This document shows, piece by piece, positions 31,505 to 43,153 of a stretch of DNA of 64,000 nucleotides (its first letter is position 1; each line of letters begins with the position of its first letter). The stretch lies in the NCBI RefSeq assembly GCF_001625215.2, contig NC_030383.2, positions 57,526,949 to 57,590,948 of the forward strand, in the 5' to 3' direction. The notes below the pieces were generated by a model. It saw only the letters and a list, made by a program, of their open reading frames with translations, made no database searches and was not told the DNA's origin. This DNA is from Daucus carota subsp. sativus (taxonomy: Eukaryota; Streptophyta; Magnoliopsida; Apiales; Apiaceae). The translations under genes and the position numbers were made by a program.

Positions 31505-32933
31505 TAAGTATTTTTTCGACAACGATAAAAATATTTATCTGATGTACTCTTCTATCTCACTAAGTACAACTTGTATGCAAGTTCTGATTAATTTTGAAAA
31601 GATCGATTCCCAAGCCCGCACGATTTTATCTTTGGGTCCTCCTAAAAAGTCTCATACTGATGGAGTTCTTTGACGGCTTATAATCAAGACAAATTTTTTA
31701 ATCTTTACGATGTTGGACTTGGTTGACAACACAGATCATACGAGTACTATGTCAGACCTGATTGTTACTGCAACGTATTCAAATTTATTTTATTAAAGTA
31801 TACTACAATGTTATATAGATAATCTGCAATTCTTCTTGATTTAGTCGTAATCAAAGCCTCCAAGCTTAATTTTTCTCCTTAACTGAATTGTCACAGCTTC
31901 TTGCAAGGCGGCAAATTTCATTACTGGCATGCATAAAATGTAAATATCGCGTTTATAATAATAGATTCTGGCCTGAGGATCTTTCTGCATGTCTTATTAG
32001 CCGATTGTTCCTGTCATTTTCAAACTTAAATTGCAGTTGTGGTTGACAGAATAATAAAGAATCGTAACTGTCACAGATGGCGAGATACTTGGGAATAAAA
32101 TTCATACAGGCTAGTGTCAGATTTACGCGTTCTGTTTTGTAATGATCTATGAGAATAAATCGAGCCAGACATGCAATGTCTGGATTCTGGGAAGTAAGGG
32201 CTGAGGTAGAGTGAGTTATCTGCATATATGACTAAGTTTCAGAAAGTTACGGAAGATGTTATAAATTATAATTGTTTGGAACAGTGACAGAACCAGGATT
32301 TTGAAAAAGTCGGAACTGAAACAATAAACTTCAAATTTTGTTGTTTGGAACAGTGACAGAACCAGGATTCTGAAAAAGTCGGGACTGAAACAACAAAACT
32401 TCAAATTTTGTTGATTAGCAAGGGCTCAAAATCAAGTTTTTAACTGATCTTTAACTAAAAGATGACATTATTTATAAAATAAATTCGTCATGGTTTTTTA
32501 AGGTTAGTCGGGGTTTTAGCCTAAACTGACACCCCCTCACTCCCGTCTCCGGTTCCACCCAGGTCCGGTTCATTTTTAGAAGCTAATAAATCCGCGGACT
32601 CTACACGATCCTATTTTGCCATTGTACGTAGATCCTACCCCTGCTCCTTGCTCCAGCAACGATGTTCTGTTGGCGAATAACCCGTTAAGATTCATCAATT
32701 TTCTATTAAGAAGTCGCATTCCATGCCATATGGCCCTATCAATCACTCAGGTAAACAACATATAAGTAAGGATAAGAAAGTATGATTGCAAATACGTTAA
32801 GGCAAGTAGCTCCAGAGAGTTTTCACATCTAGATACTTAATAAATTCCCTATATATAAGAAGCCATTTTAACTGTATTTCGACACTTATTATCCTCTAGC
32901 TTTCGAGCCATCTCTTAGCTAGAATTATCAGAA
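31505..32933. other. Intergenic between the two NPF genes
   Basis: No gene is seen. It contains the 69-base tandem duplication listed separately and the promoter of the second NPF gene, with a TATA-like CTATATATAAG near 32850. Confidence 0.5.
32272..32410. repeat. Tandem duplication, period 69 bases
   Basis: Two units starting TTGTTTGGAACAGTGACAG at 32272 and 32341 differ at a few positions. The unit is not seen elsewhere in the window. Confidence 0.85.
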
Positions 32934-35241
32934 ATGGCAAGAGTAGTAGAAGAGAGCATTGGTGTGGATAACAGAGAGCAGGACTACACACAAGATGGAA
33001 CTGTGGATCTTAAAGGTAGGCCTGTCCTGAGATCGAAAACCGGAAGATGGAGAGCTACTTCCTTCATTGTTGGTAAGTCGCGGATTTCATCTTCTGTCAC
33101 GTCCCTCTAATTAGACCACGTCTCGCTCTTTATGCATGTTTTCATTTCTTTGTAAATTGTAAAACACGATGTTAAGTCAAGTCAAGTGTATACTTGTTAT
33201 CCGCTTGTACTCTGCAACTACGAAGTTATTAAAGAAATTTGAAAATTGTAAGAACGCGAAGTTAAGTCAAGTGTATACTTGTTATCCGCTGGTCTAGAAG
33301 CAACCTCTAATGGAAAAAAGAAGTTATCTTAAGAAAATTTCTATATTTATTTAAAAAAACACCATCTAGAAACATGAATCTGTACTCTGCAACTACGAAG
33401 TTATTAAAGAGATTTGAAATTGATGAAGGCTATGAAATATTCGAGAGGATGGCGTATTATGGAATAGCGACAAACCTCGTGTTGTATCTGACAAGGGAGC
33501 TTCATGAAGGAACTGTGGCTTCTTCCAACAATGTCACCAACTGGGTTGGTACTGTCTGGATGACTCCCCTCATAGGTGCCTACATTGCTGATGCTCATCT
33601 TGGTCGATACTGGACTTTTATCATCGCGTCAGGGATCTATCTTGTGGTATGCAGATATCTGATGATGTGCATTTGAACTATTCTGAAAATTGTTGTGAAT
33701 CTGATTACCATCTTGTAAAACAGGGAATGTGCTTACTCACTCTGGTGGTTTCACTACCATCTCTCCGACCACCAACGTGTGGCCACGGTGTGAAAGAGGT
33801 GGACTGCCTTAAACGAGCCTCGCCTTTCCAGGTGGGAATTTTCTACACTGCATTATACATAATCGCTGTAGGCACAGGGGGGACAAAGCCTAACATCTCA
33901 ACCATGGGAGCAGAGCAGTTTGATGACTTTGAGCCTAACGAAAGAAAGCACAGGCTCTCATTCTTTAACTGGTGGATGTTCAGCATCTTCTTTGGCACTT
34001 TGTTTTCCAACACTTTCTTAGTCTACATCCAGGACAACGTCGGCTGGGCACTTGGCTATGGCCTCCCTACAGTCGGACTCTTCTTGTCAGTAATCATGTT
34101 TATAGTCGGGACTCGTTATTACAGACACAGAACCCCGACTGGAAGCCCTCTGACGAAGATTGCTAGAGTCCTTGTGGCCTCTGCAAGGAAGTGGAACGTT
34201 GTCATCCCGAATGACCCTAAGGAACTTCATGAGTTGAATTTCGATGAGTATTCTAAACCTGGCAAACAGAGGATCGACCACACTGCATCATTAAGGTCTT
34301 TCTCAAGCTCCTAACTTAAAGTTTAATTCGACAGAGTCTCTAAATGTTCTTCTGCAGTGCTAACCATTGATTTTTGTCCATCCTGACACAGGGTTCTAGA
34401 CAAAGCGGCAGTGGCAAATGGTCTGAGCACCCCATGGATGCTCTGCCCAGTGACACACGTCGAAGAAACAAAGCAAATGGTGAAAATGGTTCCGATTTTA
34501 CTGGCAACAATCATACCTAGCACCATGCTGGCTCAAGCCGGGACATTCTTCATCAAACAAGGTGCCACACTTGTTAGGAGCATGGGACCTCATTTCGAAA
34601 TCCCCCCAGCATGTCTGACAGCATTCATCACGATCTTCATGCTGATCACCATCGTAGTCTATGACCGCGTTTTTGTACCAGTGGTTCGACGTTACACAAA
34701 GAATCCCAGGGGCATCACAATGCTGCAAAGAATGGGAACAGGCCTGGTGCTGCATATCATTGTCATGATAACTGCTGCCATATGTGAAAGAAAGCGACTG
34801 CAAGTCGCCAAAGAAAATGGCATCACGGAGAAGAATCAGATTGTTCCATTAAGTATTTTCATTCTACTCCCTCAATTTGCACTGATGGGGGTGGCTGATA
34901 ACTTTCTGGAAGTGGCAAAGCTCGAGCTCTTCTATGACCAAGCACCAGAAAGCATGAAGAGCCTGGGAACGGCCTATTTCTCGACGAGCATAGGACTCGG
35001 ATTTTTCCTTAGCAGTGGCATACTCTCAACTGTGGCTAGTGTCACCAAGAGGAATGGCCGTGAGGGCTGGATTCTAAACAACCTCAACAAGTCTCGTTTA
35101 GACAATTACTACATCTTTTTCGCGGTACTTAGCTTCATAAACTTCCTTTTCTTCCTCGTCGTTGCAAAGTATTTTGTGTACAACAAAGAGACGAGTGAAT
35201 ATTCCAGTACGGAGCTGGAAAAGGTCGTCGATAGCTCTTAG
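32934..35241 (+). CDS. NRT1/PTR family transporter (NPF5.2-like), copy 2
   Basis: Four exons: 32934-33072, 33429-33646, 33724-34295 and 34392-35241, giving 592 aa. Exons 1, 2 and 3 have exactly the same lengths as in the neighbour (139, 218 and 572 bases). The protein has the EIFER proton-coupling motif, the GTGGTKPNIS signature and about 12 membrane segments. The exon 2 acceptor (GAAG before GCTATGAA) has a poor pyrimidine tract but restores the conserved frame. Intron 1 contains internal direct repeats. Codon use is richer in G and C at third positions than in copy 1, suggesting an older split between these two than among the module copies. This gene has no peptide gene or receptor attached. 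Confidence 0.92.
33168..33422. repeat. Direct repeats in intron 1 of NPF copy 2
   Basis: The stretch TACTCTGCAACTACGAAGTT with its following 20 bases occurs at about 33208 and 33381. The stretch GTGTATACTTGTTATCCGCT occurs at about 33187 and 33270. The second copy of the first repeat ends just before the exon 2 acceptor. Confidence 0.75.
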
Positions 35242-35886
35242 AATTCAGACATGTAAGGAAATGTAAGATTGTCAGCTATGGAAGAACACAAGCTTCTGTA
35301 AAGTGTTAACACAATTTCTATATAAAATGCAGTTTGTGTTTCTGTTTCATTCAGACAAATAAAATCAGCAGAAAAATAAACCAAACCGATGTAAAGATGT
35401 ATGCAAACCATGTCCTAACGTAACAGGGAGATCGTTTCAGTGAAAATCCCCAGCTTAGTTCATACACATAAATGATGTGTACATATTTAGGATCATGTGA
35501 AAACAGAGTTCTAGACTCCACTATTGATATGTAAGAGAGACGAGAAGTATACAGTTTCTAAGAAAAGATATCACTGTGCAGCCACCAAACTATATAGCAT
35601 AAAAGAAATCATTTTGCTTCAGACATCTCAACTACGAAAATCGCTGGCCAAGGATCTTAACAAAAGCCTGGCAAAACCAGGAAAGCATTAAACCAGGATA
35701 CCATTACGTCATTATATATAGATAACATTATGTGCCTTAGTCACCGTGATCAAAATTCAAATTAACTAATATTAAGTTCCTCCAATTTATTATCACAAAA
35801 CATTTCATCGACATGACATATAGTTACAAGTGAACAGCTAAGCCTTTTTTCAAGTGCGCTGCTGCTATCAACAGTTTCACCACTTT
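35242..35886. other. Convergent 3' ends of NPF copy 2 and MORF gene
   Basis: The two genes end toward each other. The stretch should hold both 3' UTRs; an AATAAA lies near 35359 on the plus strand. No other gene is seen. Confidence 0.5.
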
Positions 35887-38800
35887 TTATCGTGTGTTTT
35901 GACGTCTGTTATTATAGCGGGTGCGATCATTATATCTTGGTCTGTCCTGAGCTCTTTGAGGTACTGGCTGCACTCTGCGTTCTCTCTCAGGAGACCTTTT
36001 GACAATCTCACCATTTACTAGAAGCTCAGCTGGTAAATCATATCAAAAAAAGAAGTGTGGTTTAGCAGGTGGAAAAAGATGATAAAACCAGAGCACTTTC
36101 AAAGGCAATAAAAACTCGATGTTCATTTAAAATGTTTTTATAATAGAAAATCATACAACATATAGAGAACTTATAAGAAGAATTTTATTGCACAAGGAGC
36201 AAAAACCGCTCTGGCACCTCAATAAAGTATCTGCACATTGTGTGTACATCCTACGGAGCATTATATTATTTTACCAGTGGTTTTAATGATCTTATTGGAT
36301 TCTTTTTAAAAAGAGAAAAGAACAACTTAACTCTATAGATATTCTAGTACGCCAATTTTGATAATAATGGATAACTGGCACGGATATGTAGATAAATTTT
36401 ATATTCAAGTATTCACAAAATAGAGTTCATTCTACTTGGGCATAAAAGCCAAACCCTAAATTCTATGCTATGGTTACCAAACCAGCCAAAGAGAAGATCT
36501 CATGTTTGTCTCCGCCAAGGCTCCACCTCGAACTCCAAAGTTTCGAACAAGCAAACAATCAGGTGTTGTCAATTTCCTTCGCTATAATACTATAGTATGC
36601 TTTGGGCATATAGAATAGGTTACAGAGTGGCACCACCAGAACTAAGTTTTGTAAGTCGCGTAGTACTGATAGATAAATGTGATGCTTCTAAAAACAACAC
36701 GTAAATAGAGCCTTATTCAAGTGAATGAAAAGCAAGTGGATTAAGATATATATCCTTCTGTCGTGTTCTCTTCAGATTCAAAAAATGAAAGTGGCAAGTT
36801 ACTAGTGATTTAGCAAAAAGCATACAATATAGCAGGAATACGCAAGATACACAAACAAAATAACACGAAGTATAATATGTAGACTTAGCATACCTCCATA
36901 GTCCTTGTTCTCAGCATCGACATAGGAATCAGGAAGCACAAAGAGAACACCAGGCAGACCTGTTTAATGCATGAAAACAAGTAACATCAAGAATGAAATT
37001 AAAGTAAACATAACAAGCAGCCACAGGCCAAAATACGGAAAATAAGTAAAATTACAGACCTTCAAGCTTATTGGATGTCTCCTCATCAATCTCACATCCA
37101 AACCCAAAATATCTTTCACAAGAAACATTGTAAATCTTCTTCTTTGCCTCCTCTTCACTAGTAAGTCAAACATGCCATAACATTAAGCCAAGTCATAAAG
37201 TTCAAAACATGATGGTTAATGATTACACAATCATACATATACAGAATTTGATCATAGGTTTAATTTGTTCTGAATAAAAGTTTATCTATACATCCTTTCC
37301 GAAGACAAGCTCATTTTGATTTTAACAAATGATAAGCAGGGAAGGGGTGTTAATAGAATTTCAAATAAAGAGCAAAAAACCAATACATGTATTAACAGAG
37401 CTCACATAAGTCTTGAAGTTGAGCTTTCTAGCAATCCTTGAAATATAATGCATCTTTATACATGATTGATGATCCTCAATCAGAGAGAAGTAACTTTACA
37501 ACTGGAAAAAGGCTGTATCTTTATCCCATAGACCCATACACCTCCACAGAGGGGTTAAAACTTGTCAAGTTATATGTGAGCTACTCGAGCTCTTGTAAGA
37601 TAATTGAATTCTACTAAAGAGGAATCGAGCTCCGGCATCACATAAATCAGCTCAAACGAAGAGCTCTGTTTTCCCATCATTTACTAAATCACAGATACAA
37701 GCTTATATACATAAATTTCTCAAATTAATTTGTTTTGACCATGCTTGATCCACTCAAAACTATCAGGTTGAAGCTTGCGCTCCAGCTGGACGTGTTAGCA
37801 GAATACTGCAAGCTCAAGTTATCAACTCTCGAACTGTGAAGTTCTCAATAGGCTCATTATCAATCTCAAACGTGCTTAATAAAGCTCAATTTCACTACAT
37901 TACCACCACTATCAAACATCAAGAATTCTCTCCTAGTGCATCAAGTCCTCACAACATAAAACACACTCTTAGATAAACAAAGAGTATTTAACAATCAACA
38001 CACCTCAAGCAACCTTAGCTAGTTAACAAAATATAAGCACCAGTTCTATCGATTATTCATAATTGGGTTTGTCTAGTGTGTGCCCATGGGCACATGTTAA
38101 GCACTAAAATTTATAGAATTGGAGGGTTTTGATTGGTGTGGTTGGTGTAAATGCAGGGGGTGCACCATTATTAAAGAAGGTTAAGCCAATAGAAACCATC
38201 TAAATTCATCAATTTTTGTGCTTAGTGTGTGCCCATGGGCACACCATAGAAAAACCGTTCATAATTTAATAATTTTCTCGGTCCCAAGAACATTGCATTT
38301 TTAACCTAGAAACCAATATCTCGATAAATGAATACAATTCTTGAGTTTAAAGTCAATCAATTGTACCTTCCAGTAAACTCCACAGGGGTTTCAATATAAC
38401 ACTATATAATAGTATCAATAAATAATTTTTCCAGTCCTAAAGACGATGCATTTTTAACATATAATCTCTATAAATGAATAAAGTTCTCGAGTTTGAGTCC
38501 ATCAATTATACCTTCAAAGCACTTCTGCAAGGGTTTGGATATAAGATATAACACTAAAAAAAGTGACTAACTATAACACTAGATAATATCTACAAATTAA
38601 TTTTTCCCCGTCCTAAAGACGATGCATTTTTAACATATAATCTCGTTAAATTAATAAAATCCTCAAGTTCAGGCTCAATCAATTATACCTTCCAAGCACT
38701 TTTGCAAGGGTTTCAATATAACATTTAATCATCTGATCCTTAGTAGCCCCTTCTCCGCCGGGCTTATCCATCACAATCAACCAATGCTCATAATCACAGC

Positions 38801-39089
38801 CCGGAAACAACGGCGCCATCTCCGTAGGTGGTCTATCACTATACCCCCCACTTCCCGAGTTCAACGGCGAGTACGCGCCGCCGGAACGGTTAACCCTGCA
38901 CCTAATGAAGCTATGGCGAAGTGGGGTCGGCGCGTGGAGCTTGTGGGCCAGAGTGAAAGTTGCACGCGCCGGGCGCGTGAAGCCTGGGAGAGGTGGGGAG
39001 GTGGAAAAGAGGCGCTTGGGGATGGATAAAAGGGTGGGGGAGATTGATCGGACGGTCATGATTGATCGGAGAACGGGGGTTGAGGCCAT
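35887..39089 (-). CDS. Plastid RNA-editing factor, MORF2/MORF9-like
   Basis: Four exons: 39089-38689, 37157-37060, 36959-36894 and 36029-35887, joined in frame to 235 aa. An N-terminal plastid-type transit region rich in Ser, Arg and Pro (about 1-75) precedes the MORF/RIP domain with [19 protein letters not shown], the [13 protein letters not shown] stretch and [14 protein letters not shown]. The tail is rich in Arg, Gln and Asn. MORF proteins bind PPR editing factors and are needed for C-to-U editing of organelle transcripts; MORF2 and MORF9 act in plastids. The length fits MORF9 or MORF2 and I cannot separate the two with certainty. Intron 1 contains a MITE and two extra copies of the exon 1 3' end. 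Confidence 0.93.
38074..38255. mobile_element. MITE with TGTGCCCATGGGCACA palindromic ends
   Basis: Both ends carry TGTGCCCATGGGCACA followed inward by TTAAGCACTAAAATTT and its inverted match. It lies inside intron 1 of the MORF gene. The superfamily is not assigned. Confidence 0.6.
38282..38700 (-). repeat. Tandem triplication spanning the MORF exon 1 splice donor
   Basis: A unit holding the last bases of exon 1 and its donor (GAAG before GTATAAT on the minus strand, cut at 38688/38689) recurs at about 38511 and 38366, giving periods of 177 and 145 bases. The copies share flanking stretches such as GATGCATTTTTAACATATAAT. Only the first copy is joined to an open exon 1. Confidence 0.75.
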
Positions 39090-40233
39090 TCTTGGCGATA
39101 AAATGAAGGTTTGGTGTGTGCGGGTAAGTATAGGAGATGGTTTTTTAGGTTTTAGTTCTTGGATTGGATAGTGTGAGTTTGCAGTCTTCTTCTTCTCCTA
39201 TATGTATGAAATTTCGAAATTTTGATTTAGAAATTTAGAATTTTCTATAAATATATATATTTGTTGCATAAAAAGTTTTCTTTTAATAGGATGAAAAATA
39301 ATATATAGTGAGAAAAGATTTAGCTGAGTTTTGTTAGCTGATAATAAAAAAGAGTAATGCCATGAAACTCAAATATATCTTCCAAATCTTTCTCAAATAA
39401 TGTGACATTACATATATTTTTCAAAAAAAATTATCAAATAACAAAGGAAATAAATTTTGTACTGATAATGTTTTAATATAAATTTATTACTTATTCTGTT
39501 ATCTAGGTCCGCCTAATATTAAGTTAGGCTGCAAAATTGAATTTCTTTTTCTTGATGAATTATGTGTTCTGAGGCATATCAAGTGTTTCGCAACATTTCC
39601 TTGCTAAAAAAAGAGTGTTTTCGCAACATTTACAAAGTCAGAGAATTCGATCATTTATTGAGTGAGATTTACAAATTATTTTTTATTGTTATTAATCCAT
39701 TTTAGTGAGTTCATATGAACTTTTTTTTACTGCAAAAATCAAGTTAAAAGTTTCATTATAATAGTAGTGATATTCTGATCTCTCGTCTATAAAATCTTCT
39801 TCAAATTGTTCAAGAAACAATTTTGAAAAAACATGGCAGAACATTTCTGCTATAACAGGAGCTTTCACGAAAACAGCCTCTTCATGCTCGGAGGAGTGCA
39901 AGGTATGCATATATATACCTGTCTCTCTACCCCGGTAAGCTCAGAGTGCATCAGTCATCTGATTTCTTCGGTCCGGTTTGGTTTAAAAAAGAAAAATTGC
40001 TTAGTAAACTTGTGAAACTGATGTCAACATGAACCATTACCAAGATCACCAATTTATTGTTCACAATCTGAAACATTACCAATGAAGAACTTTTGACAAA
40101 CTAACGAATCACAGCTAATAACAGATATTGTACTTGAAGCAAGCATAACAGATAATGTATGAACCGGGAAAATTGATCCCCAAAAGGAAACATGCTTCTA
40201 CAATGAAGAACTCAGACTTGCAAAAGCACCTCC
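39090..40233. other. Intergenic between MORF and RhoGDI genes
   Basis: It holds the MORF promoter side and the RhoGDI 3' side. A 72-codon open frame at 39692-39910 on the minus strand has no recognisable domain and I do not call it a gene. Confidence 0.45.
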
Positions 40234-42200
40234 CTAGCATCGCTTTTTTATTTCAAAGGAATAGTTGAGCTCCATATGACATCTTTTGTCGTCATCTTCA
40301 AACTGCAGGAACGATTAAATCAGAGGATGAAAGAGAGTTGAACATGTAGTGTTATAGGCGTATTTTAAAAGCATCTGATCAAGTACGTAATAGAAGTTGA
40401 AGTTTGACACACCAAGTCCATATACATGATTATTTTACAACATATCCTTTATCTTGTAATCAGCTTCTCTATACATGTAGTGCATATTATTATTAATGGT
40501 ATTCGACATCTGAGTGTTTATCTGGAGAGTTTCAGCAGAGTGATTCATTGTGTTCGGGTACTTCATAGATTCACTAACAGAAATTCTTAACTTCAAGAAC
40601 TTTACCTTGAGCTTTGCAGTGTATACCCCTCTTGCAAGCACACCAGATGGAGTAGTTTCCTCTTCTAAGGTATGTACATACGGCTCTCGTTGTGGAGCAA
40701 ATGTTCCCAACATTCCTTTGCTTCGATCAACTGATATCAATTTACGAGGAACATATAAGCCGGAAATTTTAAATAAAGGAAACAAAGGACAGTCCAAAAC
40801 TGTAGCCCAGAGGAAGTTGGTTCATAACTTAAATGACATAAAAATAAATTTATCTTTGCGTCATCATATAAGGAATAGCATCCATATTATATTATAAAGG
40901 ATATAACCTGTGCTAAAAAAGCTGAAAAGAGAAGCACCGTCATAGTAACACAGTTTCAAACCGGAAACAGAAGCATTTGGTTGGGACCAATCTACCCCAG
41001 GTTGTTCAATATACATCATTGTATCGTGACTACAGTTACTAGTGTGGAAGTCACTTAGATAGAGCTCGGTACAACAAAGGTTCTTAGTCTCTTTGAGAGT
41101 CGTAAACTAATAAGGTAAACGGTTCAATTGGCTGCAAAAAGTAAAACCCCGACATATCAAAAATAACATCACTAACAAGAAGAAATCAGATCATAAACCT
41201 TGAATTCCTCCCTTCCATACTGCATTTGTATAGGTCAAGCCAGAGACAATGTTGTGCAGTACCGTGAACGTTAACTTAAGCCGGTATTCAGATCCTTCCT
41301 TGAGTGTAAAGAGGGGTTGACCATTCTGAATTTTTTCGACAGGCAAAGGAGTAATAATCTCTCCAAAGTCATCGGAAAGAATTCCAATGGAGTGGAATGT
41401 GACCTCAGGGTCCATTTGTCCTAACAAAGCAATAAACATAATCATGAACATGTACAGATTAGCGAGCTGAGCAAACAGTCTTTGCAACTGGTAAGCAAAA
41501 ATCTAAGTACAGACCATTCAAATCGCTTTCAACACAGCCAAGTAATTGTTCTTTCCATCTCTTCAAGCTTTCATCATCCTGAAAAAAGTTATAAACCCCG
41601 AAGAGATACAAATGTCAAATGGTTAACACAAAGCAACTGAACTTCTAAAACTAAATCCTAAAAGTTCCCATGTGGCAAAAAAGAACAAACGAAGGATTCA
41701 TCGACAAATCCTTGCTCCCCTCCCCATATACCCGAAAAAAGAGAGGACAAGCTGCTACATATCAAATTCATTGGATTCAACATCCAAATTGACAATGTGG
41801 CTGCTAAAATGCTGAATTTACACAGAACAAGATTACACATTAGGCACAACAAGCTAAAACCATTAATTTTTTTTGTAAGAGGGCTATATCACCTAACATC
41901 AAAGAAGTAATTAAATGAAATTACACACAGAACCAATAATCAAAAGAAGAATATAAAAAAGGCCCTTGTAGCTATTTACTATCAAATCAAACAAGTAGAA
42001 TGAAGATCACTAATTGAGTTCAAAGAAACCATGAAAACCTTGTCTTTTTCAAGCTGATCTTTGAGAGGAACAGGAGGAGCAGGAACAAAATCACCAATAA
42101 TCTCATTTCTTTCAACATCTTCTCCTTGATCATCACCATCAACAACAAAAAAAGACTTCTCAGATGACTGTCCTGCCTCTTCTCTCTTCCCACCCTCCAT
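40234..42200 (-). CDS. Rho GDP-dissociation inhibitor
   Basis: Five exons: 42200-42039, 41578-41515, 41420-41199, 40730-40606 and 40302-40234, joined to 213 aa. RhoGDI holds prenylated ROP GTPases in the cytosol and restricts where they act on membranes, as in root-hair and pollen-tube tip growth. The acidic N-terminal arm is followed by KRWKEQLLG and the immunoglobulin-like lipid-binding domain with FTLKEGSEYRLKLTF, IVSGLTYTNAVWKGG, LGTFAPQREPYVH, EETTPSGVLARGVYTAK and the C-terminal YSFEIKKRC. The protein is slightly shorter than the Arabidopsis members (about 240 aa) because the N-terminal arm is short. The ATG is followed by MEGGKREE; an upstream in-frame start is not seen. The leader contains a CT microsatellite. 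Confidence 0.94.
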
Positions 42201-42250
42201 CTCTCTCTCTCTCTCTGCAAGATAGCAAAAATCTCTCTCTCTCTCTCTGC
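42199..42250 (-). repeat. CT/GA microsatellite in the RhoGDI leader
   Basis: Two runs of about nine CT units each, separated by about 17 bases, lie directly upstream of the RhoGDI start codon. On the coding strand they read GA, a common feature of plant 5' leaders. Confidence 0.8.
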
Positions 42251-43153
42251 TTAACCTCCCTCTCTCTTACACAACAGCATAAACAAACTCAATTTTTCAG
42301 ACATTAAAGAACCCTTTACTCAATTAAAAGAAAGTAAATTTTTGTGGGGTCATTCTGAACTGTGTGCCTCTGTGGGGATGTCTTTTAGTGTGTGTTTCTA
42401 GTACTTTTGTCTTCTTGGGGACTGTGTAAAATGTCAAAGTAGATTTGGGAAGTAGATCAAATGTTTCAGACAGGGACTTTTCATTCCTGGTGAGCCCATT
42501 TTGAACTTGGTATATTACTATGTGTTTTAAATTTAAAAATTTTCGATTCAAAAAATTTTAGTTAGGATATTAAAATAATTTAACGAATTATTTATTATAT
42601 TTTTGATATGTTAAAAGTTTCTAATTTATATAAAAAATTTGATAAATTATATGTAAATTCTGAATCGGCAGGTTAATCGATTAATTCTAATTTGTTTTAC
42701 TGTAAATGCACTATACATGCTTATATTTTGGACATGACACCACTTATAATATTTAAATATATCTAATTAAAATACCGAACTTTGAAAAGAAAATTTTATT
42801 AGAAAGAAATTGATGAAATGAGATCATAAAAAAAACTCAATTATGTACACAATTTCTTTTTCTACATGAAAATAATACTAATATTATCTATTGTATTATA
42901 AATTGACATATTTAGACACGTACTCCTCCTGTTCGAAATATCAAATACACAAATACACCCCCTCGATTTATTATTGAAATGGGGCCAACAGTGGTAGAAT
43001 AAACTATATATTAACACTTCCTGTACAAATGCAGAACCAGTACTAACACTATATTTCTTTATTCTTTAGAATGGATCAATGTCATTGCACTTCTATAACT
43101 CCTGCTCGTGTAAGAATTAGGTCAAATCATATCTTCTGTTAAACTGGAAAATA
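42251..43153. other. Intergenic between RhoGDI promoter and NPGR 3' end
   Basis: It is AT-rich and I see no gene or clear repeat. The first part is the RhoGDI upstream region. Confidence 0.45.

Noticed and set aside
39692-39910. A 72-codon minus-strand frame between MORF and RhoGDI genes
   Set aside because: No domain, signal peptide or conserved motif is recognisable, and no splice partners are evident.
40550-40897. Plus-strand frame of 115 codons
   Set aside because: It is the antisense shadow of RhoGDI exon 4 and its introns.
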